A stretch of 64,000 bases of DNA from Hypsibius dujardini. Its lineage: Eukaryota > Tardigrada > Eutardigrada > Parachela > Hypsibiidae. The notes under the pieces are model-generated. The model saw nothing but the letters and a program-made list of their open reading frames with translations, was not told the origin of the DNA and searched no databases. The stretch covers positions 1 to 64,000 of the forward strand of contig LRSR01003474.1 of the NCBI GenBank assembly GCA_001579985.1, given 5' to 3'. The translations under genes were made by a program, and so were the position numbers. The stretch's first letter is position 1, and each line of letters opens with the position of its first letter. Shown here piece by piece: positions 34,689 to 45,493 of the stretch.

Positions 34689-35404
34689 CTAACTCGACTG
34701 AGGAGTTACCACCGCTCGCAGTCTTCGAACGAATCGAAGCACGGCGTTGCGGTAGTTGGGCCAAAAGAGCAAGTAAATGACGGGTGAGGCGCAATGCTGT
34801 ATGAAATTCATGAATGTTGTGAGACGTCTGGATGATATACTCACTCGAATGATTGAGTGTTGAATCAACATCGATCGCAAATAACTTGGTACATGGGAAA
34901 TCAGTGCCAAGAATACGATAGCCATACTCCCCAAGAAAGAGCTCCAGACAATCCCAACAACCAAGCTCACTGAAAGGACTGCAACAGGGTTTTCAATGCC
35001 TGGAACGAGATAACCAACGAAAATCTGATGAAAAAACCGCATTTAGGTGATAATGTGTATTCGATTGAAAAAAGAAACCTCATTTGGCTCAGAAAAAGCA
35101 ACGGTAAAAATATCGGTTCCATAATAACCTCTGAGACCTCAGCTCCAATACCTTTTGGTGAGAAGTGCTTAATACCCGTGCAGGGTGTCCAAATCATGTT
35201 CTCCCAACACACAACAAATTTCGGAACGGCCAGAACCAATGGTCAACTGAAGGTTAAAAAGATACCAACTGGTAAAATTTTCCTCGGTGAAATGGTCGTG
35301 CGGTACCAGATGGCAAACTCGACGGAAAGCCAACGGTCCAAGCTGATGGCAAAATTCGCTAAGATGGATGCACTGTGCGCATAGAACAAAAGTGCGATAC
35401 CAAA
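34689..35404 (-). pseudogene. rhodopsin-like GPCR, array copy D (truncated pseudogene)
   Basis: Keeps TM3 (LLFYAHSASILANFAISLDRW) to TM7 (ASPVIYLLFW), but homology stops abruptly at 35404, so the N-terminus and TM1-2 are missing. The intron is almost wholly lost together with the end of exon 1: TM5 sequence runs into the last bases of the intron. The acceptor reads gcgg instead of gcag. There is also a frame change near 35245. The C-terminal exon itself (35036-34689) is open. Confidence 0.8.
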
Positions 35405-35516
35405 AACATTCAGTTGCTCACTTTTCAGTTGTACCTTTTTTAGTATTGAAAAAGAACAAAAAACAAGTTGTTCATCTGATTATTTCATATCTTCGTTAGT
35501 GGCAAATTAAATTAAA

Positions 35517-35901
35517 TCACCTCACTTGGACCAAAATACAACTGTATCGTCCCGCAGGTAAAGTTTTTCATGGAAAAGTTCTGCATGGAAAAGACCAGCT
35601 TCCGACAACAGACGAAATGCTGCAGTACTCTACGACAGACTATCACCAGCGATTGGTCAGCATCAATAGTAGCTCTGTGCATGTTGAGCACGGCTTACCT
35701 GGCCCGGCAGGATGGGACTACATGGCTGAACTAGGAAAGGAAGGTGGTTTTCCACCTTATGAGACAGTTATTCGGCAAATGGCAGAAGTTGCTTTCACCG
35801 CAATTCAAAGTGGAGATTTGGACTATAAGAAAGCCTACTTTCAACGCGCGGGGGACGAAACGTTTGTTTATGTACCGAATTCTGACATTGACATTACTTG
35901 A
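35517..35901 (+). CDS. unrecognised open frame next to mariner insertion
   Basis: Open for about 127 codons, with an internal ATG at 35617 and a stop 3 bases before the TA target site of the mariner element. The composition looks coding (HGLPGPAGWDYMAELGKEGG, YKKAYFQRAGDETFVYVPNSD), but no family is recognised. A possible in-frame splice site (cccgcag|gtaaag) at 35556-35564 could be read either way. It may be the last exon of a gene whose earlier part was displaced when GPCR copy D was truncated at 35404. Confidence 0.4.
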
Positions 35902-35904
35902 ATA

Positions 35905-37201
35905 CAGAGGTTAAACCACTTGATGGTGCTCAGTTTTTAATTAATTCCCACGTGCCCAATTTCACTCTGAATTTTTCAAAACATGTTCGATTTGAAGCCC
36001 CTACCTCTCTATCATAAAATTAACACGTTTTGGCCAGGATCGCAAAGCGTTATTAATTTTACTTTGTTCTAAATTCGACCACACCTTTCGCATGACCCGT
36101 TTCAAACCTGCCACTGTAGTAGCACCGTGGTAAACCGTTCTACTTAAACAGACCATTCACAAAAATCTATGGGGGCCAGGTCAGGGCTATTACCCATCCA
36201 GTGCTCTTTCGGAATGAACTTAATTTCGAAGATTCAAATTTTCAAAACCATTCTTGAGTGATTCCGGAAGAGTGCGCTGAAGCACTGTCACGGTGGAAGA
36301 CGACCTTGTTGATAAGCTCTCCTGGAAATAGTTTCCGAATGTCGTTCTTGAAAAGAGGCGTCAAAACATGTTGGATGTAGTACTCACTGTCGAGTTTTGT
36401 TCCGGGTTTGACAAAGCGGATCGCAGTTTTTTTGCGGGAGCAAACGCCGGCCACAAACATGACGCCCTTGGGGTGAGATTCCTTCCAGAATTTGGTCCAA
36501 CTTTCCGGACTCCGTTTTCCCAAATATTGTAGTAAATCTTCCGGATCCCGTTAACGTCAGTCAGATAAACCTAGGCCTCATCAATGGTGATAAAATTCTT
36601 GCACTTCCGGTTGTTGATGTAGCGCAGGAACCTCGGGCCTCGGTCCAGCCGTTGTTTAGCCTGCTTGTTCGATAGAGCATGAACACGGCACTTTTTCCGC
36701 ACCTTTCCCTCCAAATCCTGGCTAATGACGCAAGCAATAGTTTTAGCCGTCACATCGTACTTCAAGGATAACGCAGAACGAGTCAGCGCAGTCGGTCCTG
36801 AAAGGTCCTTTTCAATGGCAGCCACCAGACTAGGAGTTCGGAGTATCGGAGAGCCACGGGGTTTCATCGACAACGGTGCAGTATCACTTCCGGCTTCCTT
36901 GTTGATATTTTTCCTGATGAGATTGGATACTGCTTTCTGAGAAACAGCGATATTCCTGACCTTCAATGCTTCTACAATTTTTCTGGATAAATATTTCAAA
37001 CTGACTAATGACAAAATAGACTCCCTCAGACCCAAATCTAATTTGCGACCCATCTTTGGATCCAAATGAGACAAGAGATATATCTCACACGTGAAATTGA
37101 GTGGAACACGTGTAGGGTTTATGAGATTTAAAAATCAGATAAGGCGCCCGGTACAGGTGTGAATATTAGTTACTGAGCACCATCAAGTGGTTCAACCTCT
37201 G
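35905..37201 (-). mobile_element. mariner (Tc1/mariner, DD34D-type) transposon, 1.3 kb, full length with broken transposase
   Basis: Terminal inverted repeats start cagaggttRaaccacttga and match over about 29 bases with one difference (35905-35933 and 37173-37201). TA target duplications lie at 35903-35904 and 37202-37203. At 1,297 bp the length is classic for mariner. The near-identical ends argue for a fairly young insertion. Confidence 0.92.
36160..37074 (-). pseudogene. mariner transposase (inactivated)
   Basis: Begins at 37074 with a helix-turn-helix DNA-binding region (SRKIVEALKVRNIAVSQKAVSNLI) and continues to the first catalytic Asp in FITIDEA. It is interrupted there by TAG where relatives have Trp. 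A later frame carries the second Asp (VVFHRDSASAH), and a third frame carries SPDLAPID. The second and third Asp are 34 residues apart if the frames are aligned, the mariner D34D spacing. At least two frame changes (near 36520 and 36240) and one nonsense codon make it non-functional. No host co-option is apparent. Confidence 0.88.
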
Positions 37202-37203
37202 TA

Positions 37204-38646
37204 TGGTTGTAATGCGCATTTACACTATTTATATAACGGGTGCGAGATTGATATTTGGACCGGCCTCGGGTGACGCAAATGTACACAAACAAACCAGTAA
37301 AAATGTTCTAGTTTTCTGGGCCTAGACATACATGCCATGATCAAAGGTATCAATTGCACTAGGAGCGCGCCTGTTTGTGCGTGTGCTAGATTAAATAAAA
37401 CTGGAATTCCAATTCAAAAGGATTGAACTATGTCTAGAACTTTTTCGAGAACGTTTTTTTGCAAGTTCAGAAAATCAAAACATTGCAGAGAATGGAATAG
37501 ACCTTTTCTGACACTCATCCAAAACATTCGCTATTTTAGAGCATCGTTTGGGTAACGTTTGTTAATGAGTGGCGGCATGACCTACGGTCAAAACTTCTTT
37601 TTAGCGTTCTTTATATGAGGGCACACTTCCGAACATAAGATGGAAGTAAACCCAACGAAACAATTTTGTGCCCGGAATTCAAACACAGGTCCTTTGGCAC
37701 GCTAGGTTATGCTTTCGCAATCACGCCAAGTCGCAATACCATTTAATGGTTGGTGAAATTAAATGACCGAAATGAAAGATATGCTAAACACACTGTTTAT
37801 GCTCTTGTGCTAGCCAGTGGGAACTCGGAAACGTAACTCATTCTGAAAAAACGTTTAGTGGACTATGATAGGCCTTTCGAATCAAAACTCTAAACCTAAG
37901 AAGCTCTCTAGATCAATGTGTTCAAAAAATTTTAAATTATAGCTTGAGACATTCGATGCAAAAAATATTCTACAAAACAATTAGCTAAAAATTAATTTCA
38001 AGAGCCGTCGTCATAAAGGGAAAAGAGATGCACAATGTTTTCATGCGCCAGAAAGGAACCGAAGTAGCGCCTCTACCGGACTAATTGCACGATTCTCGAT
38101 TGAAATTCTTCTCTTCCTTCTTTTGGATTTAAATTCGGACTGTGAGGCCTAAGAACGAACTAAAATGGGCAACAGAATTTTTCTAATTGTTTTGTAAGCC
38201 ATCTGTTATGGCATGACAGCACTGCAGCGCCTGGAAATCAAAGTTAAAAAAACCGGCCTAGTTAAGTTACGATTTCTAAAAGCGGCCTGGTTAACGGCCT
38301 TTAACTCCTACTCGTACATATGCCTTTGTGTTGAATGTACCATAAGAGCATGCATTTGAGCATATGCAAGTGTGCGCTGCATTTGAATACGTGCAAATAT
38401 GTGTTGCACTTGCAAAAATGCGTAAATTGCACACTAACAGTGTCTGCAGTGCATTGCGTTTTTTAAAAGCAGAGTTTGCACAAGGCTCGCAACATTATGT
38501 TCAATTACATCTCTCACTATCTTTTCATTTCTCTGCACTCACTCAGCAAGAGGCATTAAAAGGCGCGCAGTACCAACGTCTTTGCTTTCTCCCATTGTCA
38601 CCCTGATTTACTCCTTGATCTCTATTCTTGCGATCATTATATCGAC
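37204..38646. other. intergenic with repeat fragments
   Basis: No gene is seen. It holds a truncated copy of the MITE at 51395 (about 38045-38310) and a tRNA-like reverse-strand stretch at 37665-37730 (possible SINE piece). Confidence 0.5.
38045..38310. mobile_element. truncated copy of TA-flanked MITE family 2
   Basis: Matches the right three quarters of the complete element at 51395-51743 (gaagtagcgcctctaccg, actaaaatggg, gcactgcagcgcc, and the right end ctaaaagcggcctggttaac). The left inverted repeat is missing. Confidence 0.75.
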
Positions 38647-39109
38647 ATGAAGGACCAGCTCTGCACATCTAACGACGAAGGGGCAAAGTCGTTCCAGAAT
38701 TTTTGCGGCGACTATCGAGTGCACACGGGAAAAGAACTGTAAGTTTTTTGCTTCTTTTTTGCTCCATACAAATCCAAATTATTTTAGTAGTACTATGATC
38801 GTCTGTCTGTCTGTCTGTCTGTTTTTCTGTCTGTGCGTCTGTGTGTTTGTCTCTCTGTCCCTCTGTCTCTCTGTTCCTGTCTCTCTGTTGGTCTCTCTGT
38901 CTTTTTGCTTTTCTGTCTAATATATTATAGTTTCTCAAAAGTCTTAGTGTGATATTTACAGGACACACTATGAAGATGTGAGAGCGAAAAATGGCGTGCC
39001 CGGACAAAGGAAGCTGAAAAACGAAGTTCCGGCAGCAAGTGTACTACACTTCCCAGTGGCAAAAATTATTTCTACGCCAATAAGCACTGCTCAACAAATT
39101 ATCTCGTGA
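38647..39109 (+). CDS. candidate small two-exon gene or 3' end of a gene
   Basis: Exon 38647-38738 ends at a consensus donor (ct|gtaagt) and exon 38962-39109 begins after a good acceptor (tttacag). Joined in phase 2 they stay open for 79 codons (MKDQLCTSNDEGAKSFQNFC ... HYEDVRAKNGVPGQRKLKNE). The frame is also open upstream of the ATG, so earlier exons are possible. The intron is filled by a CTGT microsatellite, as in POLH. No family is recognised. Matching phase over two independent sites is the main support. Confidence 0.35.
38799..38920. repeat. (CTGT)n microsatellite
   Basis: Imperfect CTGT array between the two candidate exons. Confidence 0.85.
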
Positions 39110-40846
39110 ATGCATTGTCCTTGCTTTTTAAGTTAAAGTTGCAAAATTATTATTTTCAAAATTTTAATTCGTTTTTTTTTTAATTGATTCTTCCCGTGAC
39201 TAATAAGTGGCACCAGTTCAAATAAAGGCCGGTGGACTAAATTTCGTCTACTGATTGTGGGATGAATTTTGGCTATGAGTTCAAACAACAGTCGGTGGAC
39301 TAAATTTGTTCCTTTCAGACGGAACGTTTTTGGCTGTCAGTAAAATAGTGGCAGTTTAAGAGCACCTTATTTTGTCTAAAAAAATTGTGAATTATGTTCC
39401 GAAAAAGGTCCTAAAATGTTTTCAAGACCTCAGAAAACATGCTAGTAAAAGCTGTTTGAGTGGGGAATGGCAGTTATATAGCATTTTTAAGGAGGCATTC
39501 ACGACTCTGAATGAAAGTTCAATTACCCTCAATTTCAAATTTCAAAACATGAAAAATCTTCCCCCCCCCATTGGAATTCTGTCACTTTTTTGAATTTATT
39601 ATCCGTGCGTTTTGTGGATAATTAGATACTTGTTAAGATTCGTGATAAAAAACCTCTTTTGACTCCAATTAAGAAGAACATAAAGGCTTAGTTCTGAAAA
39701 GGCACGGAAATTCATGATGAAATTGAAGTTCTGTATACGTCATTTGTTGTAACAAGCAATACAATCAATCAGTCACTCAAATAGCATATCTAGAGCAAAT
39801 ACGTTTTTATCATTTACGACTCCATACAAAAGTCTAAAATCTAGATCTTTTTACGCAAAGACCTGTGTAATGATGGTTTTCAAAAACATTTGAAAAATAA
39901 ATAAATAAAATAAACTTCGATTTTTCAATGATCTCGTGGCGCCCACTATTATTATTCATTTTTTTTGGCACTCAAACCCTATCTGCCGTCTGAACTGGTA
40001 CAAGATGTTTAAGGGATAGAGTAACGCGCTTTCCTTCGAAACACTTCTTGCGCTCATCGATTAGAGAACCGTATTAGTACACATAAACACTCTTTGAAAC
40101 AGAAACACTCTGGCGGCTTATTTCACTGATATGAGCCTCAAAATCCTTGAAATCATGTCGCCCGTTATTTATGCGTTCCTGTCGCACATGAGAAACCCGA
40201 AATCGAGTGCTTTAGTTTATTTTGGAAGTCCTAAAACTTCAATAATAATCTCCTGAATAATGTGATAGGCAGAAGTGGTAAAAATACAGCACTCAGCCAG
40301 AGGTATGGATTTCGCCTCGTTGACTGCGCGGACGAGTCTGATGGATGGTGATGATCCTCCAACAGGTTTCCAGATTATCGCAGGCAATAGGTGAATAAGA
40401 AAGCACGAAAGATGAAGAAGTTGAACAGAAATAAGAATAGGAACAGAAAATAGAAATAGAAATAAATGAATAACCCTGAATGATGATTGGAGAGCTTCCA
40501 ACTCGGGACGCTCGAGGAACTTGCACAGGAAAGGTTTCTCACACACAGTTTATTGATGACCACAAAAATAAGGAATGAGTAGATGCGTTCTCTCTTACTG
40601 ACCCGCGTTGCAGCCTCTTATATAGGCTTCACCGGCGACAGTGCAAAACCGGATGTGGGCGGAGTCTGTGCACAATGCAACCCGACGCCACTTGAAACGC
40701 GTTTGCAATCTACTTACGAACAATCGATAACCATAAGACCAGTATATAATTATATAGTATCGATACAACTATAAGCGCAACAGAAAGAGACATGAATCAG
40801 GCGACTTCGCCCGTCACAATATGGACATTTATCTCAAGCAAATGCG
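39110..40846. other. intergenic, A/T-rich
   Basis: No gene or element recognised. The short open frames around 40217-40560 look like A/T-rich chance frames. Confidence 0.5.
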
Positions 40847-41944
40847 CTAGAAATAACTTTGCAAACCTCGGCGAACTTCTTCAATGACCGCTTTTGGCAT
40901 TGAATCCCTTCGGCTGGAAAACCATTTCTTATCGAAGTTTTTCATTGCTGGATACTTGAATGCCTTCAAGTAATCCACCAAATTGTCCACTCTATCCCAC
41001 GCTTTAAATGCATAATGATAATCTCTCAGGTCGGTGAAGGGGGGAGTGTAACTAACTCCTATCAGATTCTCTTCACACCAGTGAACACCGGCTACCCCGC
41101 ATCGCTCCGGCTTCCAAATTGATTTCCCGAGGTCGTGTGCACAGTGTCTCTCGTCGGCATGATTTCTGCAGATTTCACTATATCGTTCCTCAAAATCCGG
41201 GTCCATTCGACTTTCAGGTGCACGATTTGGATTTACTTGCATGATCATAGGGAAATTACCCGTCTCGCTGATAAGGGAATCATCTCCGGCGTGCGCGAAA
41301 ACTTTGAAGGAATCATCGAGGTACGGATTGACGCTTATCTTGCCCTGAAAATCTTTTATCATTCCCGAGGTTCCATACCGTGCCGGAACAACCAAATAGA
41401 ATTGAGATAACGCTTTGCTCGCAGGAAGCTGAGATGTGACCTCAGTGAGGGCCTTTTTGCTGCAAATGTACTCCCATAGTGTCATGTTAAGGGGTGACCG
41501 AATAAATTCGTCCACATCAACAACCACAACCCACTCGCTATAGCCAATGCATCTCGTGTTGCAGTGATCCAAAACGTACATTTGTGTACCACTGTGACGG
41601 CTTGCATCTCGCCCAAAAGGAGCATTCCGGCGAATCGGGTTGGCGGGGTGTATTTCAATTAAGTCTGGCAAGCCTCTTGCAGCGAAAACGCCAGGAATCA
41701 ATACCGTATCGTCAATCCCTCCATCATCGTACAGCAGAAATTTCTCAACTCCTTGCAGCCGATAGAATTCGATCCACTCGAGAATATAGGGCATCTCGTC
41801 TCGAATTATCGCACAAATCGTTAGATTTCTCGGTTTTTCTTTGGTGGAATGGAGGACAGGTTGCCTGATTTCCAAAGCTCCTGCCAAGAGAGCTCGGACG
41901 TCAACATATAAAACAGCGATAATGGCCAACCCAAAGATCATCAT
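40847..41944 (-). CDS. GT92-family (DUF23) glycosyltransferase, type II membrane protein
   Basis: Single-exon frame of 365 residues. A short N-terminal signal anchor (MMIFGLAIIAVLYV, residues 1-14) would place the catalytic domain in the Golgi lumen. The catalytic domain begins with the family landmark CAIIRDEMPYILEWIEFYRLQGVEKFLLYDD (about 44-74). A DxD metal and sugar-nucleotide site sits in VVVVDVDEF (D143, D145). Further family features are IHP, SEW and a GVHWC motif near the C-terminus. GT92 enzymes such as worm GALT-1 transfer galactose to core fucose. The exact acceptor here cannot be told. The length is slightly short for the family, with a very short stem. The first of two adjacent ATGs (41944, 41941) is chosen. 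Lack of introns is notable among the spliced neighbours. Confidence 0.88.
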   Translation of the reverse strand: MMIFGLAIIAVLYVDVRALLAGALEIRQPVLHSTKEKPRNLTICAIIRDEMPYILEWIEFYRLQGVEKFLLYDDGGIDDTVLIPGVFAARGLPDLIEIHPANPIRRNAPFGRDASRHSGTQMYVLDHCNTRCIGYSEWVVVVDVDEFIRSPLNMTLWEYICSKKALTEVTSQLPASKALSQFYLVVPARYGTSGMIKDFQGKISVNPYLDDSFKVFAHAGDDSLISETGNFPMIMQVNPNRAPESRMDPDFEERYSEICRNHADERHCAHDLGKSIWKPERCGVAGVHWCEENLIGVSYTPPFTDLRDYHYAFKAWDRVDNLVDYLKAFKYPAMKNFDKKWFSSRRDSMPKAVIEEVRRGLQSYF

Positions 41945-42477
41945 GAACGTTTTTCAAAAAAGGTTGCCTATTGAACTTTTAGGCAAATCAGCTAATAACG
42001 ATTGGCCGGGTGCTTCGATGGGGAATATTGCAAAATGTCGAGGACGTCGCAAAATGAATCCTTCCTTCCCACGAAAAATCCACCACTAGAGAGCATGAAA
42101 AATCCTCCTCCAAGCTCAAAATTGATTTCCAGAACCGACGATGCAAATGAACGAACACACTTTTTTAAAACTGAAGCTTTGAAGAATGGAATAATTATTA
42201 AACTAGCCAACTGCTGATGCAATAGATTTCTTGATAACCATATCAAATGGCGAGCAGACAAAGCTGTCTCTACTCCGAATAAATTTGGCCGAGTTCGTTG
42301 CTGGTAGTGAGTGATGATTTTGCTGGGGGACTTAAATATAATATTTCGCCTTGAAGCTATACTGGCACTTCAAGCGTGTGTACATGTAACTTCGATTGAA
42401 CATTCTTGCCAAAAGATTGAATTGAGAACAGCACTTGCGAGAATTGAACTCAGTACCCGCAAGGGATACAGCTTTGG
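41945..42477. other. intergenic upstream of the glycosyltransferase
   Basis: No gene seen. The reverse strand of 42390-42480 has a tRNA B-box-like run (gagttcaattctcgc), too degenerate to call. Confidence 0.45.
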
Positions 42478-43283
42478 CCAACAAGGGAATTCCACCACTC
42501 TCGAAGGTAAAATCTTGGACATCCGTTAATTTTGTAGTGTGTGTTTACATTATGTGATGTTGTTTCCATCGAGAGAAAAAAATAAAAACGTGTGGAAATA
42601 ATTTTCTGAAAATAAAAACTTACAACGTGGTGGTGCATAGATGGCGCTGCCAATGTTACCGTATACCGCGTCAGTTGATTGCTACATGTGCCGGTGTTAC
42701 TACTAACTGTGTGGTCCTTGTCAACGACAAAAACGAACCATTAACGACTGTAGCCGAATAAATAAATCAAATGAAACGGCATACGGCAAAATTAACAGTG
42801 CCATCTATGAATCACCACGTAGTACGTTTTTATTCTTAGGAAATTGTTTCCACACGTTTTGTTTTCTCAATGGAAACAGCATCACATATGTTAGGTCTAC
42901 CAACCGGAGGTTGGATAGTTATCAATTTTAATAGACTGAATGTGGTGATCGGTAGAGAAGTAAACTGGAAGAAAGGAAAGAGGAAGTACAACTACCTCTT
43001 ATAACTAGTAAAACATCTGATTATATAGTAAAGTGTTAACTACAGAATTGATAGTAAATAGCACACACATCAGAATTACATACAAGTAATTAGCTGTGGC
43101 ATCAGAATAGGATTAATAGGGTAGATAGAGTTCCTAAGTAAGTAAGGTATTAACGAGTCAAATAGCTGTGATGATTGGGTATGAGGACTTGTTGGGGGTG
43201 GTCCAACACATAGTGTAAACACACTACAAAATTGACGGATGTCCAAGATTTCACCTTCAAAATTGGTAGAATTCCCTTGCAAG
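42478..43283. mobile_element. foldback (inverted-repeat) element with an interrupted right arm
   Basis: The outer left arm 42478-42560 (aagggaattccaccactctc, atcttggacatccgt) matches 43200-43283 in reverse complement. The inner left arm 42550-42660 (gtttccatcgag, aaaaacgtgtggaaa, catagatggc) matches 42785-42895 in reverse complement. The two halves of the right arm are separated by about 300 bases (42896-43200) absent from the left arm, so something inserted into the right arm. No coding capacity. Confidence 0.72.
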
Positions 43284-45273
43284 TATCTGTACAATTGGAC
43301 CGTTTCCATCGTTTACGTCTACGTTTACTTTTTTGTTTCTGTTTCCTTTATCACCCCCATTCCCCATTCCCCTTTCCGTTCCCATTGCCAGCCGTCAGCC
43401 ATCATAGAAACGCGGCACCGTTCAGGTGCCATAATACAATTCCGAGGGTGGAAAGAGATGAAATTGAGTTCGAGCTTGTTAATTATACCCGAGCAATATT
43501 TTTCACTGACCCCAATCACTAATTCAAGTACTTAGCAGCCAAAAACTGTCAAAAGGATTGACAGATTCATAGAAATCATGGTCATCCTGTATGTTATCGC
43601 TTTCGCGTTTCCACAGTGGACCAAACTAACTTGTGAGACCAGCCGCGGACAGGAAAATTAGTCAGTGCTACCAATATTAAAAAAAGGCACCCAATAAAAC
43701 ATGTACTGGCTGTGCTGTGCCTGTGTGCTGCGATGGCATTGTTGTGCTGGCCGTGTAACGGTTGTACTGCCTGGGAATTCATCAAATTTTAGTGCATATT
43801 GCTCTCTAAAAATATTTTTGTTTAACAAGAGCAAGAAGTATAAATTGGATCATATTAAAATGTACAACTACGAGTTCGGTTGTTTAAAGCAGTTAAGATA
43901 ATGGCTGTGCCGAGGCGTTGAAGTGATGCAAGCAACGAGGTCGAACGGGTTGTGGATTGTAGCTCGCCCGCCGTCCCGTGCCTCAATGAGGGAGCCTGTC
44001 GTCTGTAGTTCAACATTTAAATTTGAGCCGCTTCTCATCTTGACGACGCTATTGCCAGGAAGTAGAATAGCGCAAACACATAGGGAAATAACATTTTTTA
44101 TGTGGTTACTAGATTTCCCGGGAAAGTATGAATGAACAGCCAATAATTACCAATTCAAATCGTGTAAATAAGCCAATTCCCATCTGTTACAATGATGACA
44201 TGGATTTCTACGACGATTTTTATAGTCCCAAGTACATGTGTTTTATCAATGTTATTGCCCTATAGTTTGTTTAGTTTGTGTGAAATTCAAAGGGTAGGGG
44301 TGAATCTTTATTTGCCTCTCCTTCCCGGTTTGGCAGAAAAATATTGAGTTTGCAGCAGAGACGTAAGGATGACGGGAGGCGTCATCGTGTCTCTTGCGTC
44401 ATATCCGTACCCCGCGCCTGAAGGATGAACATGAAACTAAACATCAACACAAACGAGGAAGACCGACGTTCACATGTAGGATTCCGATGCCAGTTTGTTG
44501 GGCAAATTCCATTGTACCACAAAGGGAGAGTTTCGTCCTCTTAAATGAGCCGTATGAACCGATCCGTATCGCCGTTTTCTTAGTAAACAATCATAACATT
44601 AAGGCAAGGCAAGCGTGTTATAGTGAGATTTACCACTCATAACAATCCCGTAGATGAGGCGCCATCTACCGGGCATTGCGATTGCGAGGCGCTTTTTCTT
44701 GATTACCTAGATCTATCGGATATTCTTCCTGCCCAGCAAGTTTTGCTCTACAGTTATGAACTTTTCATTTATTGTATTATATATATATTTTTTTTTAGTC
44801 ATGAACATAAACATTTCCTCGTGAAAATCTATTCTCATAAACAATTTCTTCATGCAAAGTTGCGCAGCCAAATTTTACAGCATCTTGATTTAGGTGCAAC
44901 GGCATCAGAACTTGTCCCTTCTCAAAAATATGTCATAGAATCTCGAACTGGTAATTAGAAGGGAATTATGCAGCTGCGTTTGCAACAGTTTCCGGCGATA
45001 AGTCGGGACACCCTTTTCTGGTTCAAAAGTAGACCGTTCAGTGAATGGCGTAGAAGGTGGTCCATGTTAAGACCAGAAAAGGGTGATGTATGGAACTTTT
45101 TTCGGATAATCATGCTATTTTGTCTGATCCCTGACTTTTCTACTTAAAACACATGACCCATTACTGTATTTCGTTGAAAGATCCGAACAGCGTACGGGCT
45201 CCAGAACGGGCCAGCCGGCAACTGTGCTGAAATACAGTACATTTAGGTATCTAGTTCCTGATTTCTCGTCTAA
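43284..45273. other. intergenic, A/T-rich
   Basis: No gene recognised in about 2 kb. A perfect 14-bp inverted repeat (cacccttttctggt) near 45010 and 45072 with a 48-base spacer is the only structure noticed. Confidence 0.5.
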
Positions 45274-45281
45274 TTGTGAAA

Positions 45282-45485
45282 TGGAGGTGTGCAAACCACA
45301 CCGCAGACTGCACCGCGCCACCGCAAACCGCGCGGCGGTCCGCGGCGGTGCGATTTTGGACTGCTCGCGGTCTATACAGTGCGATCGCGGTTTCGCTTTA
45401 TCTCGCGGTGCGGTGAGGTTTGTGATTTGAAAAATGGGTCGCGGTGCAGTCTGCGGATCCATTTTTTGAACCGCGCACAGCTCTA
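45282..45485. mobile_element. hAT-type MITE, 204 bp, CGG/CCG-rich
   Basis: The ends tggaggtgtgc and (reverse complement) tagagctgtgc resemble the CAGAGGTGTGC ends of hAT elements. Flanks TTGTGAAA (45274-45281) and TTGTAAAA (45486-45493) form an 8-bp target duplication with one difference. The interior has a perfect 17-bp inverted repeat (ccgcagactgcaccgcg) and many ccgcg/gcggt motifs, giving a strong GC island in A/T-rich surroundings. No coding capacity. Confidence 0.75.
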
Positions 45486-45493
45486 TTGTAAAA

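Noticed and set aside
22991-37074. TGA or TAG at expected Trp positions in the protease and in the mariner transposase, as a sign of a reassigned genetic code
   Set aside because: Intact genes in the window end in TAA, TAG and TGA normally and use TGG for Trp. Ordinary G-to-A decay explains the changes.
37665-37730. Reverse-strand tRNA gene
   Set aside because: A- and B-box-like segments are present, but the stems do not pair well. At most a degenerate tRNA-derived SINE piece.
43232-43535. Pro/Phe-rich plus-strand frames after the foldback element
   Set aside because: They arise from a pyrimidine-rich tract and overlap the repeat arm. No other support.
44623-44958. 111-residue plus-strand frame
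   Set aside because: A/T-rich composition, a low-complexity middle and no homology or splice context.
45010-45086. Terminal repeats of a tiny transposon (cacccttttctggt pair)
   Set aside because: Only 14 bp with no target duplication and nothing recognisable between. It could be chance or a small hairpin.
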